Made by a program: the position numbers and the translations under genes. Below are positions 1-9,310 of a stretch of DNA of 64,000 bases, in pieces. The notes under the pieces were generated by a model that saw only the letters and a list, made by a program, of their open reading frames with translations, had not been told where the DNA came from and made no database searches. The stretch comes from Nocardia albiluteola (GTDB lineage Bacteria; Actinomycetota; Actinomycetes; Mycobacteriales; Mycobacteriaceae), in contig NZ_JAHKNI010000001.1 of NCBI RefSeq assembly GCF_018860155.1, positions 1,208,806 through 1,272,805 on the forward strand, in the 5' to 3' direction. How positions within the stretch are numbered: the first letter of the stretch is position 1; each line of letters begins with the position of its first letter.

Positions 1-48
1 TGCATGAGCGCTATACCGGTGCACGAGACAACAATCGGCGCATGCTGA
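1..48 (+). CDS. Possible 3' end of an upstream gene
   Basis: The frame starting at base 1 is open to a TGA at 46-48, which lies 10 bases before the toxin gene. Small ESX/WXG100 genes often sit directly upstream of such toxins, so this could be the tail of one. Only about 15 codons are visible and they carry no recognisable motif, so this is a positional guess. Confidence 0.2.
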   Translation, partial: CMSAIPVHETTIGAC

Positions 49-58
49 ATTCTGGTCG

Positions 59-1369
59 ATGATGCGAGTCGACTGGCAAACCTATTACGACGCCGCTAAA
101 GCCTGTCAAAACCTCGCCGACGAGCTACGCAAGGCCGATAGGCCGGTTCATGATGCAGTCAGGAGCGATTGCGTCGGCATGGCTGGCGACGCCCCGGGCT
201 GCGCCGAGTGGGGTAAGGCGTACGACACGGCCGCGCAGCAGACGCTGCAGACCTCCGCCAGCCTGGCAAACGCGCTCACCAACTACGGTGCTGTGTTGTA
301 TGCGATGGGCTACAACTATGGCGGAGCCAACAAGAGTAATCCGGCCCCGTCTAGGCCGAACGTGGACCAGGTCAGCGAATACAAGGTCAGTTACCCATCG
401 TCGGTTGGCGGCAATGGGATCGGGTTCGACGACCACGGTGGAGTGAAGGCATTCTTCGACCAGTTGGTCGCAAAGGTGCTCTCCGCATTCGGGAAGCTGC
501 CGAACGGAGACAAGGACAAGCTGGACAAAGCGCAGTCGGCCTGGAGTACGTTCGCTGGACATGCCACTCTCACCGGAGCAGCGAGCCAGATCGCGCAGAT
601 CTCGGCCAAGTTTGATGGGATGGACGATGCCACCAATCTGCAACTCATTCAGGGTCACTTCGCGACGCTGAAGACCGGTGCCGACACCGTGACAACCGCC
701 GCGCAGAAGATGGCCGCGCCGGTGAAGGATTACCACGACGCCACCGTCGCTCTCGGCAATCAGACCACCAGCTCAATCAATGCGCTCGAGCTCTCCATCG
801 GCGTCGCTGCGGTTATCGGTGGAGCGCTGGCTTTGTTCAGTCTGGGCGGGTCCGCAGCCGTTGCGGAGGTTGCGGTCGACGCCGAGGTGCTCGAAACTGC
901 CAACACGCTCCAGACCGCCTTTCAGGCCAGTCAGATGCCGAGGATCATCGGCATCGCGGCTATGGCTGCCGGCGCGGTCGGTGTCGTCGATGCCTTCCAT
1001 GCCCTACCTGACATCGACCTCGATCGGGCTATCACGAACCTCGGCATGATCATCGCTATGCAGGTGATAATCGGTGCAGATGGCGCAATGATCAGCCCGG
1101 CGTCAACAAAACCACCAACGAATGCGTATGACCCTTCCGGTGCGAAGGCTCCTGGTAGGCCTGGTAAAGCGGAGGGATTCAATCCGCCAAGGGGCGGTGA
1201 TCGTTGGGTGCCCGCATCAAATGGGCGCGGAATGGGATGGGAAGACGCGGATGGCAACGTCTGGGTTCCCACGGGCCCAGGAGCCTTGGCGCACGGCGGT
1301 CCCCACTGGGATGTGCAGCAGAAATCTGGTGGTTACACGAATGTTTACCCGGGAGGAGCGACACGATGA
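59..1369 (+). CDS. ESX-type polymorphic toxin with C-terminal type 37-like toxin domain
   Basis: The 436-aa product has the layout of a contact-dependent or type VII secreted toxin. The N-terminal ~90 residues are helical and WXG100-like, with a Trp-Gly at 51-52 (AEWGKAYD). A long helical middle follows, with a hydrophobic stretch at about 240-272. The last ~72 residues, from PGRPGKAEGFNPP, contain GMGWEDADGNVWVPTGP and HGGPHWDV. I recognise these motifs, from memory of the family, as the polymorphic toxin type 37 module; its enzymatic activity is not evident from the sequence. Two ATGs (59 and 62) could start it, and an in-frame TGA at 5-7 limits upstream extension. It overlaps the next gene by ATGA, the usual toxin/immunity arrangement. 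The exact toxin family needs a profile search. Confidence 0.75.
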   Translation: MMRVDWQTYYDAAKACQNLADELRKADRPVHDAVRSDCVGMAGDAPGCAEWGKAYDTAAQQTLQTSASLANALTNYGAVLYAMGYNYGGANKSNPAPSRPNVDQVSEYKVSYPSSVGGNGIGFDDHGGVKAFFDQLVAKVLSAFGKLPNGDKDKLDKAQSAWSTFAGHATLTGAASQIAQISAKFDGMDDATNLQLIQGHFATLKTGADTVTTAAQKMAAPVKDYHDATVALGNQTTSSINALELSIGVAAVIGGALALFSLGGSAAVAEVAVDAEVLETANTLQTAFQASQMPRIIGIAAMAAGAVGVVDAFHALPDIDLDRAITNLGMIIAMQVIIGADGAMISPASTKPPTNAYDPSGAKAPGRPGKAEGFNPPRGGDRWVPASNGRGMGWEDADGNVWVPTGPGALAHGGPHWDVQQKSGGYTNVYPGGATR

Positions 1370-1641
1370 ACCCAGTCGGCGGGACGACGCTGGAAGCTCG
1401 CGAGGTTCTCTACTACTCATACAACGATGAAGCCGCATTCTTCGGGTGGTTGGACAAGATCCCCTGCGTCAAATCCTATGTCGGGCGTGGTAATACGCTT
1501 TACATGGAGGTAGACCCTGCGGCAGTCGACGACGAAAATTTTGCCGACCTGTTTGCGCTCTTCAGGCGATACGGGGTTGATCGTGAGCAGCTGCGCCCTC
1601 TGGATACCGGAAATTTTTCATCTTGGTTCGCTGGTAGCTGA
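1366..1641 (+). CDS. Probable cognate immunity protein
   Basis: A 91-aa acidic, soluble protein whose ATG overlaps the toxin stop (ATGA). A strong GGAGG-type ribosome binding site lies at about 1351-1358 inside the toxin gene. It has no signal peptide or membrane segment, as expected for a cytoplasmic antidote. I do not recognise its family. The immunity role rests on position, size and translational coupling to the toxin. It is followed by a repeat element, not by further toxin cassettes. Confidence 0.6.
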   Translation: MNPVGGTTLEAREVLYYSYNDEAAFFGWLDKIPCVKSYVGRGNTLYMEVDPAAVDDENFADLFALFRRYGVDREQLRPLDTGNFSSWFAGS

Positions 1642-1690
1642 CCGACTGTAGTGACGTGCGACCCAAGCGGGTATGGGACCTGTGCCCTGG

Positions 1691-1749
1691 CCTTTAGCGC
1701 AATGGATGCAACCTCTAGGTGTACCAGGCGGGGCACTATAAGGATGGGA
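1691..1749. repeat. Dispersed repeat, copy 1 (divergent)
   Basis: Shares GGGGCACTATAAGGATGGGA with the copies near 37.57 and 42.92 kb. Its left part (CTTTAG, then CCTCTAGGTG and CCAGGC) matches the 60-bp tRNA-Arg-linked tandem units at 49981-50100. It therefore looks like a hybrid of the two repeat types. It lies between the immunity gene and the convergent broken gene; nothing else is seen in 1642-1831. Confidence 0.6.
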
Positions 1750-1831
1750 CCTGCACTGACAAGCGATTTTGGATCTCGTACCCATTGGTCACGAAAATAA
1801 CCGGGCGCTGACCGAATTGGCTTCGAGCGCA

Positions 1832-3855
1832 TCAGCTGGTTTTGGTGTTGGTGAGGTGGGGGCCGATGTAGCCGATGTAGATCTTGCGGTCTGTGGACCA
1901 GTTGTCCAGGTAGTAGAGGCGGGGACTGATCTGGCTGCCGCGTCCGAGGCGGAAGTGGGCCTGCATGGTGATGTGTCCGGACGGTGAGACGCAGCTGGGC
2001 ACGGGGAAGATGCGTTCGTGGCTCCACTGCTGCATCGTCTTCGGGGATTCAGCGGCGGCGAATTTTCCTAACGAAACAGTGCGGTAGCCGGGTGGCGGGT
2101 CGCTCAGATACGCGTGGACGCTTCTGTAGGACAGGTTGTCGGTGCGGGCTCGGAGATAGTCGCGGAGAGTCAGGACGACTTCCCAGGCGACGTTGGCAGT
2201 CGTGCCGTGTGCGTCGTGACGGTCGAGATCGCCACAGATGTCCTGGTCACCCGTAAAAACGATGCCGTCCGGCGTGAGTTGCTCCAGCTGGTCCAGTAAT
2301 TGGAGGTAGGAGCCAGGGTATTCGGTTCGCTCGGGTGCCGGAACGACGACGCTGTAGGCACCGGCCTCGGCGAGTTGCCGTCGCAGAACGGAGATTTCCA
2401 GCTGTTGCGAGTGGGTGGTGTCGGTGAGTCTCTGACGTCCTCGCTCTCCAGGCCCAGCTGGTATTCCAACTGCTCGATGCCGTCGTTGCGTTCGCTGAGC
2501 AGGTCCTCTAGATGGTTGATCTCTTCTTGTTTCTCCTCGACCAGCCGGTCGGCGCGTAGCAGGGTAGCTGCGTTGTGGTCCGCGTCGGCACGAATCTTGA
2601 TCGCCTGCAGCGCGTCTCGGGTGATTGCGGTGAGTCCGAGGACTTCCCGAACCAGCGCGAGCTCGGGATCGCTGAGCGTTGCCGCCGACATAGCGGCAGG
2701 GACCGAGTCCGTGGTTGGCTTGGGCAGCGTTGTTGCCGTGTCGTTACCGGTCGGTGTATCAACACCAGTTGCGGGCTCTGCGGTCGGGACTGGCGCTGTG
2801 GTCTGTGCCGCTGCCGGTGCAGGCGGTGTAGTCGGAAGTAAGGGTGGGACCGGCTCGATGACCGGATTCGCGAGGGCCGGCACTGCGGGAGTGTCGTAGG
2901 CCGTGGCGATGCTACCGCCCTCGAGGACGTATTTGTTCTCGAGCCGGTCCAGAGTGCGCAGGTCCGCAATCAGGTCTTTGGGTAGTTTGTGGGTCGCGGC
3001 GTGCCGGCGGGCGATCCGCCCGAGCAACTGCTGCAGTGCACGGTCATGAAGTTTGGTAAGAGTGGCGGTTGCAAGATAACGATGCCGCAGGGCATCGTCC
3101 GGGTCTTCGAAGTCGGTGCCCGGCAGGAAGTTACGGATTGTGCCCGGCGCCACCGCATGCCGCTCACCGGCGAGGGACCGGAACTCTGTGGTGGCGACCG
3201 GATCGAGCACCGCGAATTCGGCTTGCGCGGTGAGCTCCTTCGACCACTTCCTGGCTTTCTCCAGGAACATGTCGAAAGGCAGTTGGTCATTGGTTCCGGC
3301 GACGAATATCAGGCCGTGGCGTTCGGGCGCCTGCACGCGCGCGACGAGTTCGGCGACGCCCAAGTACGGCACCTGTTGTGCGGTGCGGGCCAGTTGAAGC
3401 GACTCGCTGGGCTTGATGGTCAAGCCTTCGACGAGTTCACGGGCGATCCGTGGGGCGTCGACAAACCAGCCGCGTTCGTTACGGACCTGCAGCAGGAACC
3501 AGCCATCACCTGATTTGCTGGTGTGGGCAGCGAGTTCGGTCCGCCAAATGTTGTCCGCTCGGGTCTCGGACCAGCGGAACCGGATGAGTTCATCTGTGGG
3601 CAGTGACTGCCGAGCCACGCTCAGGCGGTACTCGTTCTGTTCCCGCACACCGGGTTCGGTGACGGTCTGCCGCCACCCCTTGCCCCGCACCCACTCCTCG
3701 AACTCGCGGACAATGAAGTCCATCGATGATCTGTCGGAATCGAAGCGGACGAAAGTTTGGTAGGGGTCCTCGGATTCGCGCTTAAGCGCCGGTCGTGGGG
3801 TGGGACGGCTAGGTCGCCGCGCCGTCAACGGGGTCGGTCGGGCAGGCCTACTCAC
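1832..3855 (-). pseudogene. Large unrecognised protein, broken by a single-base frameshift
   Basis: Reading starts at a GTG (3855) that overlaps the upstream gene by 8 bases. A Pro/Arg-rich leader is followed by a globular region (with FIVREFEEWVRGKGW and GTNDQLPFDMFLEKARKW), a Pro/Thr/Ala linker, and a coiled coil (LVEEKQEEINHLEDLLSERN). At about 2438-2442 the sensible reading jumps one frame: SDSP-type low-complexity translation in the first frame gives way, in the second, to LTDTTHSQQLEISVLRRQLAEAG, then 200 open codons ending in KIYIGYIGPHLTNTKTS. Loss of one base restores a ~674-aa protein. It is either a recent mutation or an assembly error. I cannot name the family. Confidence 0.6.
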
Positions 3856-4555
3856 GGTGGTTACCTTTCTCACCGGACTCGGTTGCAGCCCGCGACCGAT
3901 CGTGGGCGATGCTGCGGATGATGATGAGACCGAGTCCGTCGAGCTCGTGGTCCATGCGGCCGAAGTAGTGCATGATCGCCTCCGGTTGTGTGCCTTCATT
4001 CAGACAACGGTCGATGATCTTCAGTCGGGGCCGCGGCAGACTGGAGCGCCGTCCGTCCAGAAATGCTTGGAAGCCTTGGGTCTCGGAAACCCAGGTCGGC
4101 TCGTCACGGTCGAACGGCTCTATGTTGTCCTCCCGGCCGGACCGCTCTGCCTTCAGCAGTTCGGTCGGAGCGGCCATCCGCGTGGCTTCGACGAACTCTT
4201 GCAATTCGGGGGCGTAGCCGGTCGCGGAGTTGTCCGTCCGCGCCGACAGGGCACCGTAGCTGGTGTCGACTTCCAGGCTCACTGGAATCGTCAGGACGTG
4301 ACGCCGTACCGCACCGATCGCCGGGGACTGCCAGGTGGGCAACCCTGCGGGGGCAGCTGCCGGCAAATCTGCAATCCACAGCACGTGCCCATCGCCGAAA
4401 TAATTCGCTATGTCCTGAACTTTGATGGTGCGCAGCGCCTGACTCTTGGACAGGAGCTCGAACAAGCGTGAGCTGCGGTCGGCCAACTCCCTTGCCTCCG
4501 GTAGCTGGTCCCGATCCCGTGCGCTCGACGACACAGCCCCTCCAGCCAACTTCAT
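3848..4555 (-). CDS. Hypothetical protein, first gene of a two-gene module
   Basis: A 235-aa protein with a clear ATG and a stop overlapping the start of the next gene, so the two are co-translated. Visible features are a helical N-terminus (LFELLSKSQALRTIKVQDI), then GHVLWIADLP and VRRHVLTIPVSLEVD, then a charged helical C-terminus with no membrane segment. The LWIADLP and VRRHVLTIPV stretches recall the N-terminal region of some large actinobacterial helicase-like proteins, with the helicase core absent. That resemblance is from memory and weak. No catalytic motif can be assigned. It could be a truncated relative or a partner of the frameshifted gene. Confidence 0.6.
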   Translation of the reverse strand: MKLAGGAVSSSARDRDQLPEARELADRSSRLFELLSKSQALRTIKVQDIANYFGDGHVLWIADLPAAAPAGLPTWQSPAIGAVRRHVLTIPVSLEVDTSYGALSARTDNSATGYAPELQEFVEATRMAAPTELLKAERSGREDNIEPFDRDEPTWVSETQGFQAFLDGRRSSLPRPRLKIIDRCLNEGTQPEAIMHYFGRMDHELDGLGLIIIRSIAHDRSRAATESGEKGNHRE

Positions 4556-4881
4556 ATGAGCAACCCAAGTAGATTACCGGCCACTGTGGCCAGCGGCGAC
4601 CAGATCGACTGCATCGCAGTGGATGTCGATGGGCGGCGACTAGAACGAGGTTCGGCAATAGGTTGGCCGGGAGTTGAGTGTGACCGACTGGGCGAGGTGA
4701 CCCGGGCGGCCCGTCTGCGTCGCCGAGATGGTGACCCGCGTCTACATCGGCGCCGGCGAGCAAGCACCCCGAATGTCGAACTGGTGAGAGCAGAGAGTCT
4801 GCTATTTAGCCACCACGACCCCCAGATCCAGAACCTGCTCTACCCCAACCAGACTCGGCCCACCATCGGGTACCGGGCCCC
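4556..4881. other. Non-coding stretch
   Basis: All frames are short or low-quality shadow ORFs. I see no RNA, hairpin or protein remnant that I would defend. It presumably carries the promoter of the minus-strand two-gene module. Confidence 0.4.
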
Positions 4882-5823
4882 TCACGACGCCGCGGAACCG
4901 GGCCCAGGTGCGCCAGTCGCGGGCTCGGATGCGGATTCCGTTGCGCGGGAAGCGGTTCCGCTCTGGCCGAGCAGGGTGCCGCCCAGCGCGATCGCCGTCC
5001 CCAGGACCTGTAGCGGAGACAGGGACTGGCCGAGCGCGGCCCAGCCGATGACGGTCGCCGACAGCGGGCTCAGCAGGCCGAGGAAAGTTACCGAGGTGGC
5101 GTTGGTCTTGGCGATGCCGCGGAACCAGAGCGCGTACGCGACGGCGGTGCCGATCAGCCCGAGGTAGAGGTACCCGCCGATAGCGGGGGCATCCAGCGCG
5201 GGCGGTGCACCTTCCACGATCGCGGCCACCGGCAGCAGCAGCAATCCGCTCGCGGTGAGCTGCCAGCCCGTCATGGCCAGCGGACCGACCCCGTCCGGGC
5301 GACCCCACTGCTTGGTCATCACAGTGCCGCCGGCCCTTGATACGGCCGCTCCCAGCCCGGCGAGTACCCCGAGGGTGTCGAGACATGCTGTGGCCTTCAG
5401 GACTACGAGTCCGACTCCGGCCAGGCCGATCACTGCGGCCAGTACCTTCCGACCGGTGAGCCGTTCGAACCCGGCAAGCACCGCGAAACCCACCGCGAAC
5501 AGCGGCGCGGATGCGCTCAATACCGCCGCCACCCCACCCGGCAGCCGGTAGGCGGCGACGAACAACAGCGCCGTAACGATTCCGATATTCAGCGACCCCA
5601 GCGCGAATATCCGCGGAATCCATTGCGCCTGTGGCAGTTTCCGGGTGACGGCCAGCAACAGCAGGCCTGCGGGCAGCACCCGCATGAGTGCGCTGAACAT
5701 GGGCCGCTCCGGCGGCAGGAACGTACTGGTGACGGCGTAGGTCGACCCCCAGACCAGCGGCGCGAGCCCGGTGAGGACGAGCGTCCCGGCAAGTCCGGCG
5801 GCTCCAGCACGTGTCGCGATCAT
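4882..5823 (-). CDS. EamA/DMT-family transporter
   Basis: A 313-aa membrane protein with about ten hydrophobic helices in two similar halves, typical of drug/metabolite transporters of the EamA type. The first helix carries the family-like LVWGSTYAV; the second half has YLYLGLIGTAVAYALWF, the usual EamA repeat signature. These carriers export amino acids or small metabolites, but the substrate cannot be read here. The C-terminal ~20 residues are Ala/Gly/Pro-rich and probably disordered. It starts 31 bases downstream of the MFS exporter and probably forms an operon with it. Confidence 0.85.
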   Translation of the reverse strand: MIATRAGAAGLAGTLVLTGLAPLVWGSTYAVTSTFLPPERPMFSALMRVLPAGLLLLAVTRKLPQAQWIPRIFALGSLNIGIVTALLFVAAYRLPGGVAAVLSASAPLFAVGFAVLAGFERLTGRKVLAAVIGLAGVGLVVLKATACLDTLGVLAGLGAAVSRAGGTVMTKQWGRPDGVGPLAMTGWQLTASGLLLLPVAAIVEGAPPALDAPAIGGYLYLGLIGTAVAYALWFRGIAKTNATSVTFLGLLSPLSATVIGWAALGQSLSPLQVLGTAIALGGTLLGQSGTASRATESASEPATGAPGPGSAAS

Positions 5824-5854
5824 CGGTAGCTCCTCATTGATAATCTCAACGCGA

Positions 5855-7264
5855 TCAGCTGATCGGCTGGGTCTTCGGGGGCATCATCGCCGACGCGAGC
5901 ACCATGATCAGCGCCATGATCGCCGTAACGATGAACACCCAGTGCACCGCCGAGGCCAGCGCGTTGGGAGCAGGATGCGCGCTGTGCTCGGTGCGGGCAT
6001 TCACGATGGCGCCGAAAACCGCCACGCCCACGGCACTTCCGATATTGCGGGCGAACATGTTCGTGGAGGTCACCACGCCACGTTCGGTCCACTCGGTGCT
6101 GGTTTGAGCGGCGATGAGGGTGGGAGTGGCGATCATGCCCAAGCCCAGGCCGACGACGAAACAACTCACCGCGAGCTGGGGCAGTGCCGACCCGCTGTTC
6201 GCCAGGATCAGCGAGGCCGCGCCGAGCGCGGCCAGCGAGCTACCGATGAGGGCCGTCGCGCGGAAACCTATGCGCAGGTAGATCTTTCCGGCTTGTGATG
6301 CGGCCATCGGCCAGCCGAGCGTCAGCGTCGACGCGGTGAAACCGGCGATGAGTGCGCCTTTGCCGAGCACACCTTGGGCGAAGGTCGCGACATAGGTGGT
6401 GAGCCCGAGCAGCACCGCGCCGACCAGCAGGGACACCAGACTGCTGGCGAGGATGATGCGGCGAGTGAAGATCCATGGCGGCAGAATCGGATTCGTGGCC
6501 CACTGCTCGCATCTGCCGAAGACGACCAGCGCGATCGCTCCCGCGGCGAAGAGCGTAATGCTGGTGGGCGAGTTCCATGTCCAGGCTTGCCCGCCTTCGA
6601 GCAGGGCGAGAATCAGTGCGCCGGCTCCGGCGGTGAGCAGACCGGCGCCGAGATAGTCGATGCGTCGGGTATTGCGGGGTGCGCGTTCGGTGAACTGGCG
6701 CAGGATCATCCATGCGGCGATCCCCGCCAGCGGAAGGTTGATCAAGAAGATCCATCGCCAGCTGACGTACTGGGAGAATATTCCGCCCAGTAGCGGGCCG
6801 AGCACCGAGGCGAGGGCCCACACTCCCGCGAGATAGCCTTGCACCCTGGCGCGTTCGCGCAAGGTGTAGATGTCACCGGCAATGGTCATGGACATGGGGC
6901 CGACGGCTCCGGCGCCGATTCCCTGGATTGCGCGGAAGGCAATGAGTTCGGCCATATTGGTCGCTATCCCACACAGCAGGGATCCCAGCGCGAAAACGGC
7001 GATGCCGAAGAGCATGATCGGCTTACGGCCCAGCGAGTCGGCGAGGCTGCCGTAGATCGGCACGGTGACCGCCTGTGCCAGTAGGTAGATACTGAAAAGC
7101 CAAGGAAACTGCGTGAATCCGCCCAAATCCTTGGTGATGGTCAATACCGCCGTGGCAATGATGGTGGAATCCAAGGCCACCAGGGAGTTCGCCAGCATGA
7201 TGGCGGCCAGGATCGGTCCGCGCTCCGAGAGCAGCCCGATCGACGGCTTCAATTCTGTTGCCAT
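5855..7264 (-). CDS. DHA2-family MFS exporter (EmrB/QacA type)
   Basis: About 469 aa with roughly 14 hydrophobic segments, the topology of DHA2 drug:proton antiporters. The loop 2-3 motif appears as GSLADSLGRKP and the antiporter motif C region as GIGAGAVGP. I place the start at ATG 7264 (MATELKPS) because an AAAGGA box precedes it; a longer reading from 7309 adds a Lys/Arg-rich 15-residue tail. Substrates of this family are hydrophobic drugs or dyes, but none can be predicted. It is followed closely by the EamA transporter. No regulator adjoins it directly. Confidence 0.88.
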   Translation of the reverse strand: MATELKPSIGLLSERGPILAAIMLANSLVALDSTIIATAVLTITKDLGGFTQFPWLFSIYLLAQAVTVPIYGSLADSLGRKPIMLFGIAVFALGSLLCGIATNMAELIAFRAIQGIGAGAVGPMSMTIAGDIYTLRERARVQGYLAGVWALASVLGPLLGGIFSQYVSWRWIFLINLPLAGIAAWMILRQFTERAPRNTRRIDYLGAGLLTAGAGALILALLEGGQAWTWNSPTSITLFAAGAIALVVFGRCEQWATNPILPPWIFTRRIILASSLVSLLVGAVLLGLTTYVATFAQGVLGKGALIAGFTASTLTLGWPMAASQAGKIYLRIGFRATALIGSSLAALGAASLILANSGSALPQLAVSCFVVGLGLGMIATPTLIAAQTSTEWTERGVVTSTNMFARNIGSAVGVAVFGAIVNARTEHSAHPAPNALASAVHWVFIVTAIMALIMVLASAMMPPKTQPIS

Positions 7265-7346
7265 GCTCGGCAAATCCTTTCGTCGGCGCGCTTTCGTCCG
7301 TCGAGCCATCGAGTGACTGTGCGTTCACGCGCGCGAGATGGTGCGC

Positions 7347-8045
7347 TCAGTGGAGCGATTCACGCAGGAATTCGAGGGTGCGCTCCCAGGCAAGGTCGGC
7401 TTGGGTCTTGTCGTAGTTGCCTGAGTGGTTTTCCTCGTTGGCGAAGGCATGGCCGGCGGGGTAGAAGTGCAATTCCACTGCCGCGTCACTGTGGTCGCGC
7501 ACGCTGGTGACCATGTGTCGAGCGTGCTCGGGTGTCACCGCCGTGTCGTACGCGCCGAAATGCCCTTGAATGGCTGCTCGCAAACTGGAGAAGTCGGCAT
7601 TGTCGCCGGTGTTCGCGCCGTAGTAGGGAACGGCTGCGGCGATCTTGTCACCGACCGCGGCGGCCAAGGCGACGACGAAGCCGCCGCCCATGCAGAAGCC
7701 GACTGCGCCGAGGGCTTCGCTGGTCACGGTATCGTGGGAGAGCAAGTAGTCGACAGCGCTGGAAAGTTGTGCGACACCGCGTTCGATCGGGAGTTCGCGC
7801 ATCCACTTCGCTCCGTCGGCGGCGTTGTGAGTCACCCTGCCGCCGAACAGATCCGGTGCCAACGTGACGAATCCTTCAGCGGCCAGTCGGTCGACCACAC
7901 CGGCGATCTGATCGGTGAGTCCCCACCATTCCTGGATTACGAGCACTCCGGGCCCTCGTCCACTCTCCGGTACGGCCAGGTAGCCGTGGCCCTGACCGTT
8001 CGGCGTGGGAAAGGTCGTGTTCTGGCGAAATGTCGCGGTAGTCAT
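7347..8045 (-). CDS. Dienelactone hydrolase family protein
   Basis: A 232-aa cytoplasmic alpha/beta hydrolase of about the usual dienelactone hydrolase length. The nucleophile is Cys118 in GFCMGG, with Asp167 (GAYD) and His199 (YPAGHAF) completing the Cys-Asp-His triad. The WWGLTDQI segment near residues 40-47 is also typical. Such enzymes open lactones or cleave activated carboxylic esters, often in aromatic catabolism. Its ATG overlaps the stop of the upstream MFS gene (TGATG), so the two are coupled. The LysR regulator upstream of this group may control it. Confidence 0.9.
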   Translation of the reverse strand: MTTATFRQNTTFPTPNGQGHGYLAVPESGRGPGVLVIQEWWGLTDQIAGVVDRLAAEGFVTLAPDLFGGRVTHNAADGAKWMRELPIERGVAQLSSAVDYLLSHDTVTSEALGAVGFCMGGGFVVALAAAVGDKIAAAVPYYGANTGDNADFSSLRAAIQGHFGAYDTAVTPEHARHMVTSVRDHSDAAVELHFYPAGHAFANEENHSGNYDKTQADLAWERTLEFLRESLH

Positions 8046-9277
8046 CAGGCCTCCACTGTCACGTCGGCTCGGCCCGACGAGCGTTCGAGATCACTTGTAT
8101 TGCGGGTCGCACGCACCATGGCCATCGCGAGTGCCAGGGACGCCGCGGTGAGCGCGACCCCGAACCACAGCGTGCTGCGCACGCCGAGGTTGTCGGCAAA
8201 GAGGCCGCCGATGAGGGCGCCCAGAGCGATGGACAGGTTGTAGCCGAGGGTGTTGATCGACATGGCGGCCTCGAAGGTGTCGGGAGCGGCCGCGAGCGTC
8301 AGGTTGATCTGGCACAGGTTCGCCGCACCGAACGAGACACCCCACAGCGCCATGGCCACCAGGGCTCCAGCGTGCGAATGACCGATGGTGAGTAGCAGGA
8401 GTAGCGAGACCATCAGTCCGCCGCAGGCGACCTTGAAGCTGGCTCTCGGGTTCTTGTTCACGGTGTGCCCGGCGATGAAGTTGCCTGCCGCGCCGCCGAT
8501 TCCGTAGACGACCAGCAATACCGTGATGAAGGCGGTTGATGCCGAATCGGTCTTTTCCAGGAAGGGGCGGATGAAGGTGTATGCACCGAAATGCCCGAGT
8601 ACGTAGAGAACAACCGTGAGCATCACAATGCGCAGCGCGGGGTTCTGGACGGGGAGTGCGAAGACCTCCCGGGCCGAGACCGCGTTCTCCGACGGCAGTG
8701 ACGGAATCGTCGCGAGAACCAGGACCAGGATGACGGCGGCCAATGCGCTCCAGATCAGGAATGTGGTGCGCCAGCTGGTCAAGCCGCCGATGAAGGTACC
8801 CAGCGGAATCCCGACGACCGTGCCGATGGAGATGCCCGACAATGCGATCGCGGCAGCTCGGTTCGCGTATTGCCCCGGCACGAGCCGCATGGCCATGCTC
8901 ACGGCGATGGCCCAGAACATGCCGTGCGCGAAACCCATGATCAGTCGGGTGATCAGGACCAGCGCGAAACTCGGTGCGACGGCGATGACGAGGTTGCCGA
9001 TCGCCAGCACGGCCAGCAGGATCGGTAGCAGCGCACGGCGATTCATGCGCCGGGTCCATGCGACGAGAAACGGCACGCCCAGGCCGGCGGAGATGCCGAA
9101 GAGTGTGACAATGAGCCCGGCCGTACCCGTGGCCACGTGCAGGCTGGAGCTCAGCGGGGTGAGCAGCCCGACGGGCATCAGCTCCGTGGTGACGAAGGTG
9201 AACAGGCTGGCGGTGATGACGGCGACGCCCAGCCAGGAACGGAACGGCGAGAGCGGATGCTGCTCGTATGCGGACAT
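8045..9277 (-). CDS. DHA1-family MFS transporter
   Basis: A 410-aa protein with about 12 hydrophobic helices, resembling the sugar-efflux/AraJ branch of the major facilitator superfamily (LFGISAGLGVPFLVAW followed by the Arg-rich loop TRRMNRRAL; RLIMGFAHGMFWA). Such carriers export sugars, arabinose-like compounds or drugs. Its stop overlaps the dienelactone hydrolase start and it begins 33 bases after the thioredoxin-fold reductase gene, so all three form one operon. The substrate is unknown. Confidence 0.88.
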   Translation of the reverse strand: MSAYEQHPLSPFRSWLGVAVITASLFTFVTTELMPVGLLTPLSSSLHVATGTAGLIVTLFGISAGLGVPFLVAWTRRMNRRALLPILLAVLAIGNLVIAVAPSFALVLITRLIMGFAHGMFWAIAVSMAMRLVPGQYANRAAAIALSGISIGTVVGIPLGTFIGGLTSWRTTFLIWSALAAVILVLVLATIPSLPSENAVSAREVFALPVQNPALRIVMLTVVLYVLGHFGAYTFIRPFLEKTDSASTAFITVLLVVYGIGGAAGNFIAGHTVNKNPRASFKVACGGLMVSLLLLLTIGHSHAGALVAMALWGVSFGAANLCQINLTLAAAPDTFEAAMSINTLGYNLSIALGALIGGLFADNLGVRSTLWFGVALTAASLALAMAMVRATRNTSDLERSSGRADVTVEA

Positions 9278-9310
9278 AGCTTTCCCTGCTTACTTTCTGG
9301 GGTTGACCGG

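Noticed and set aside
4556..5167. A 203-residue plus-strand frame upstream of and into the EamA gene
   Set aside because: It overlaps the EamA transporter antisense and shows no motif or ribosome binding site.
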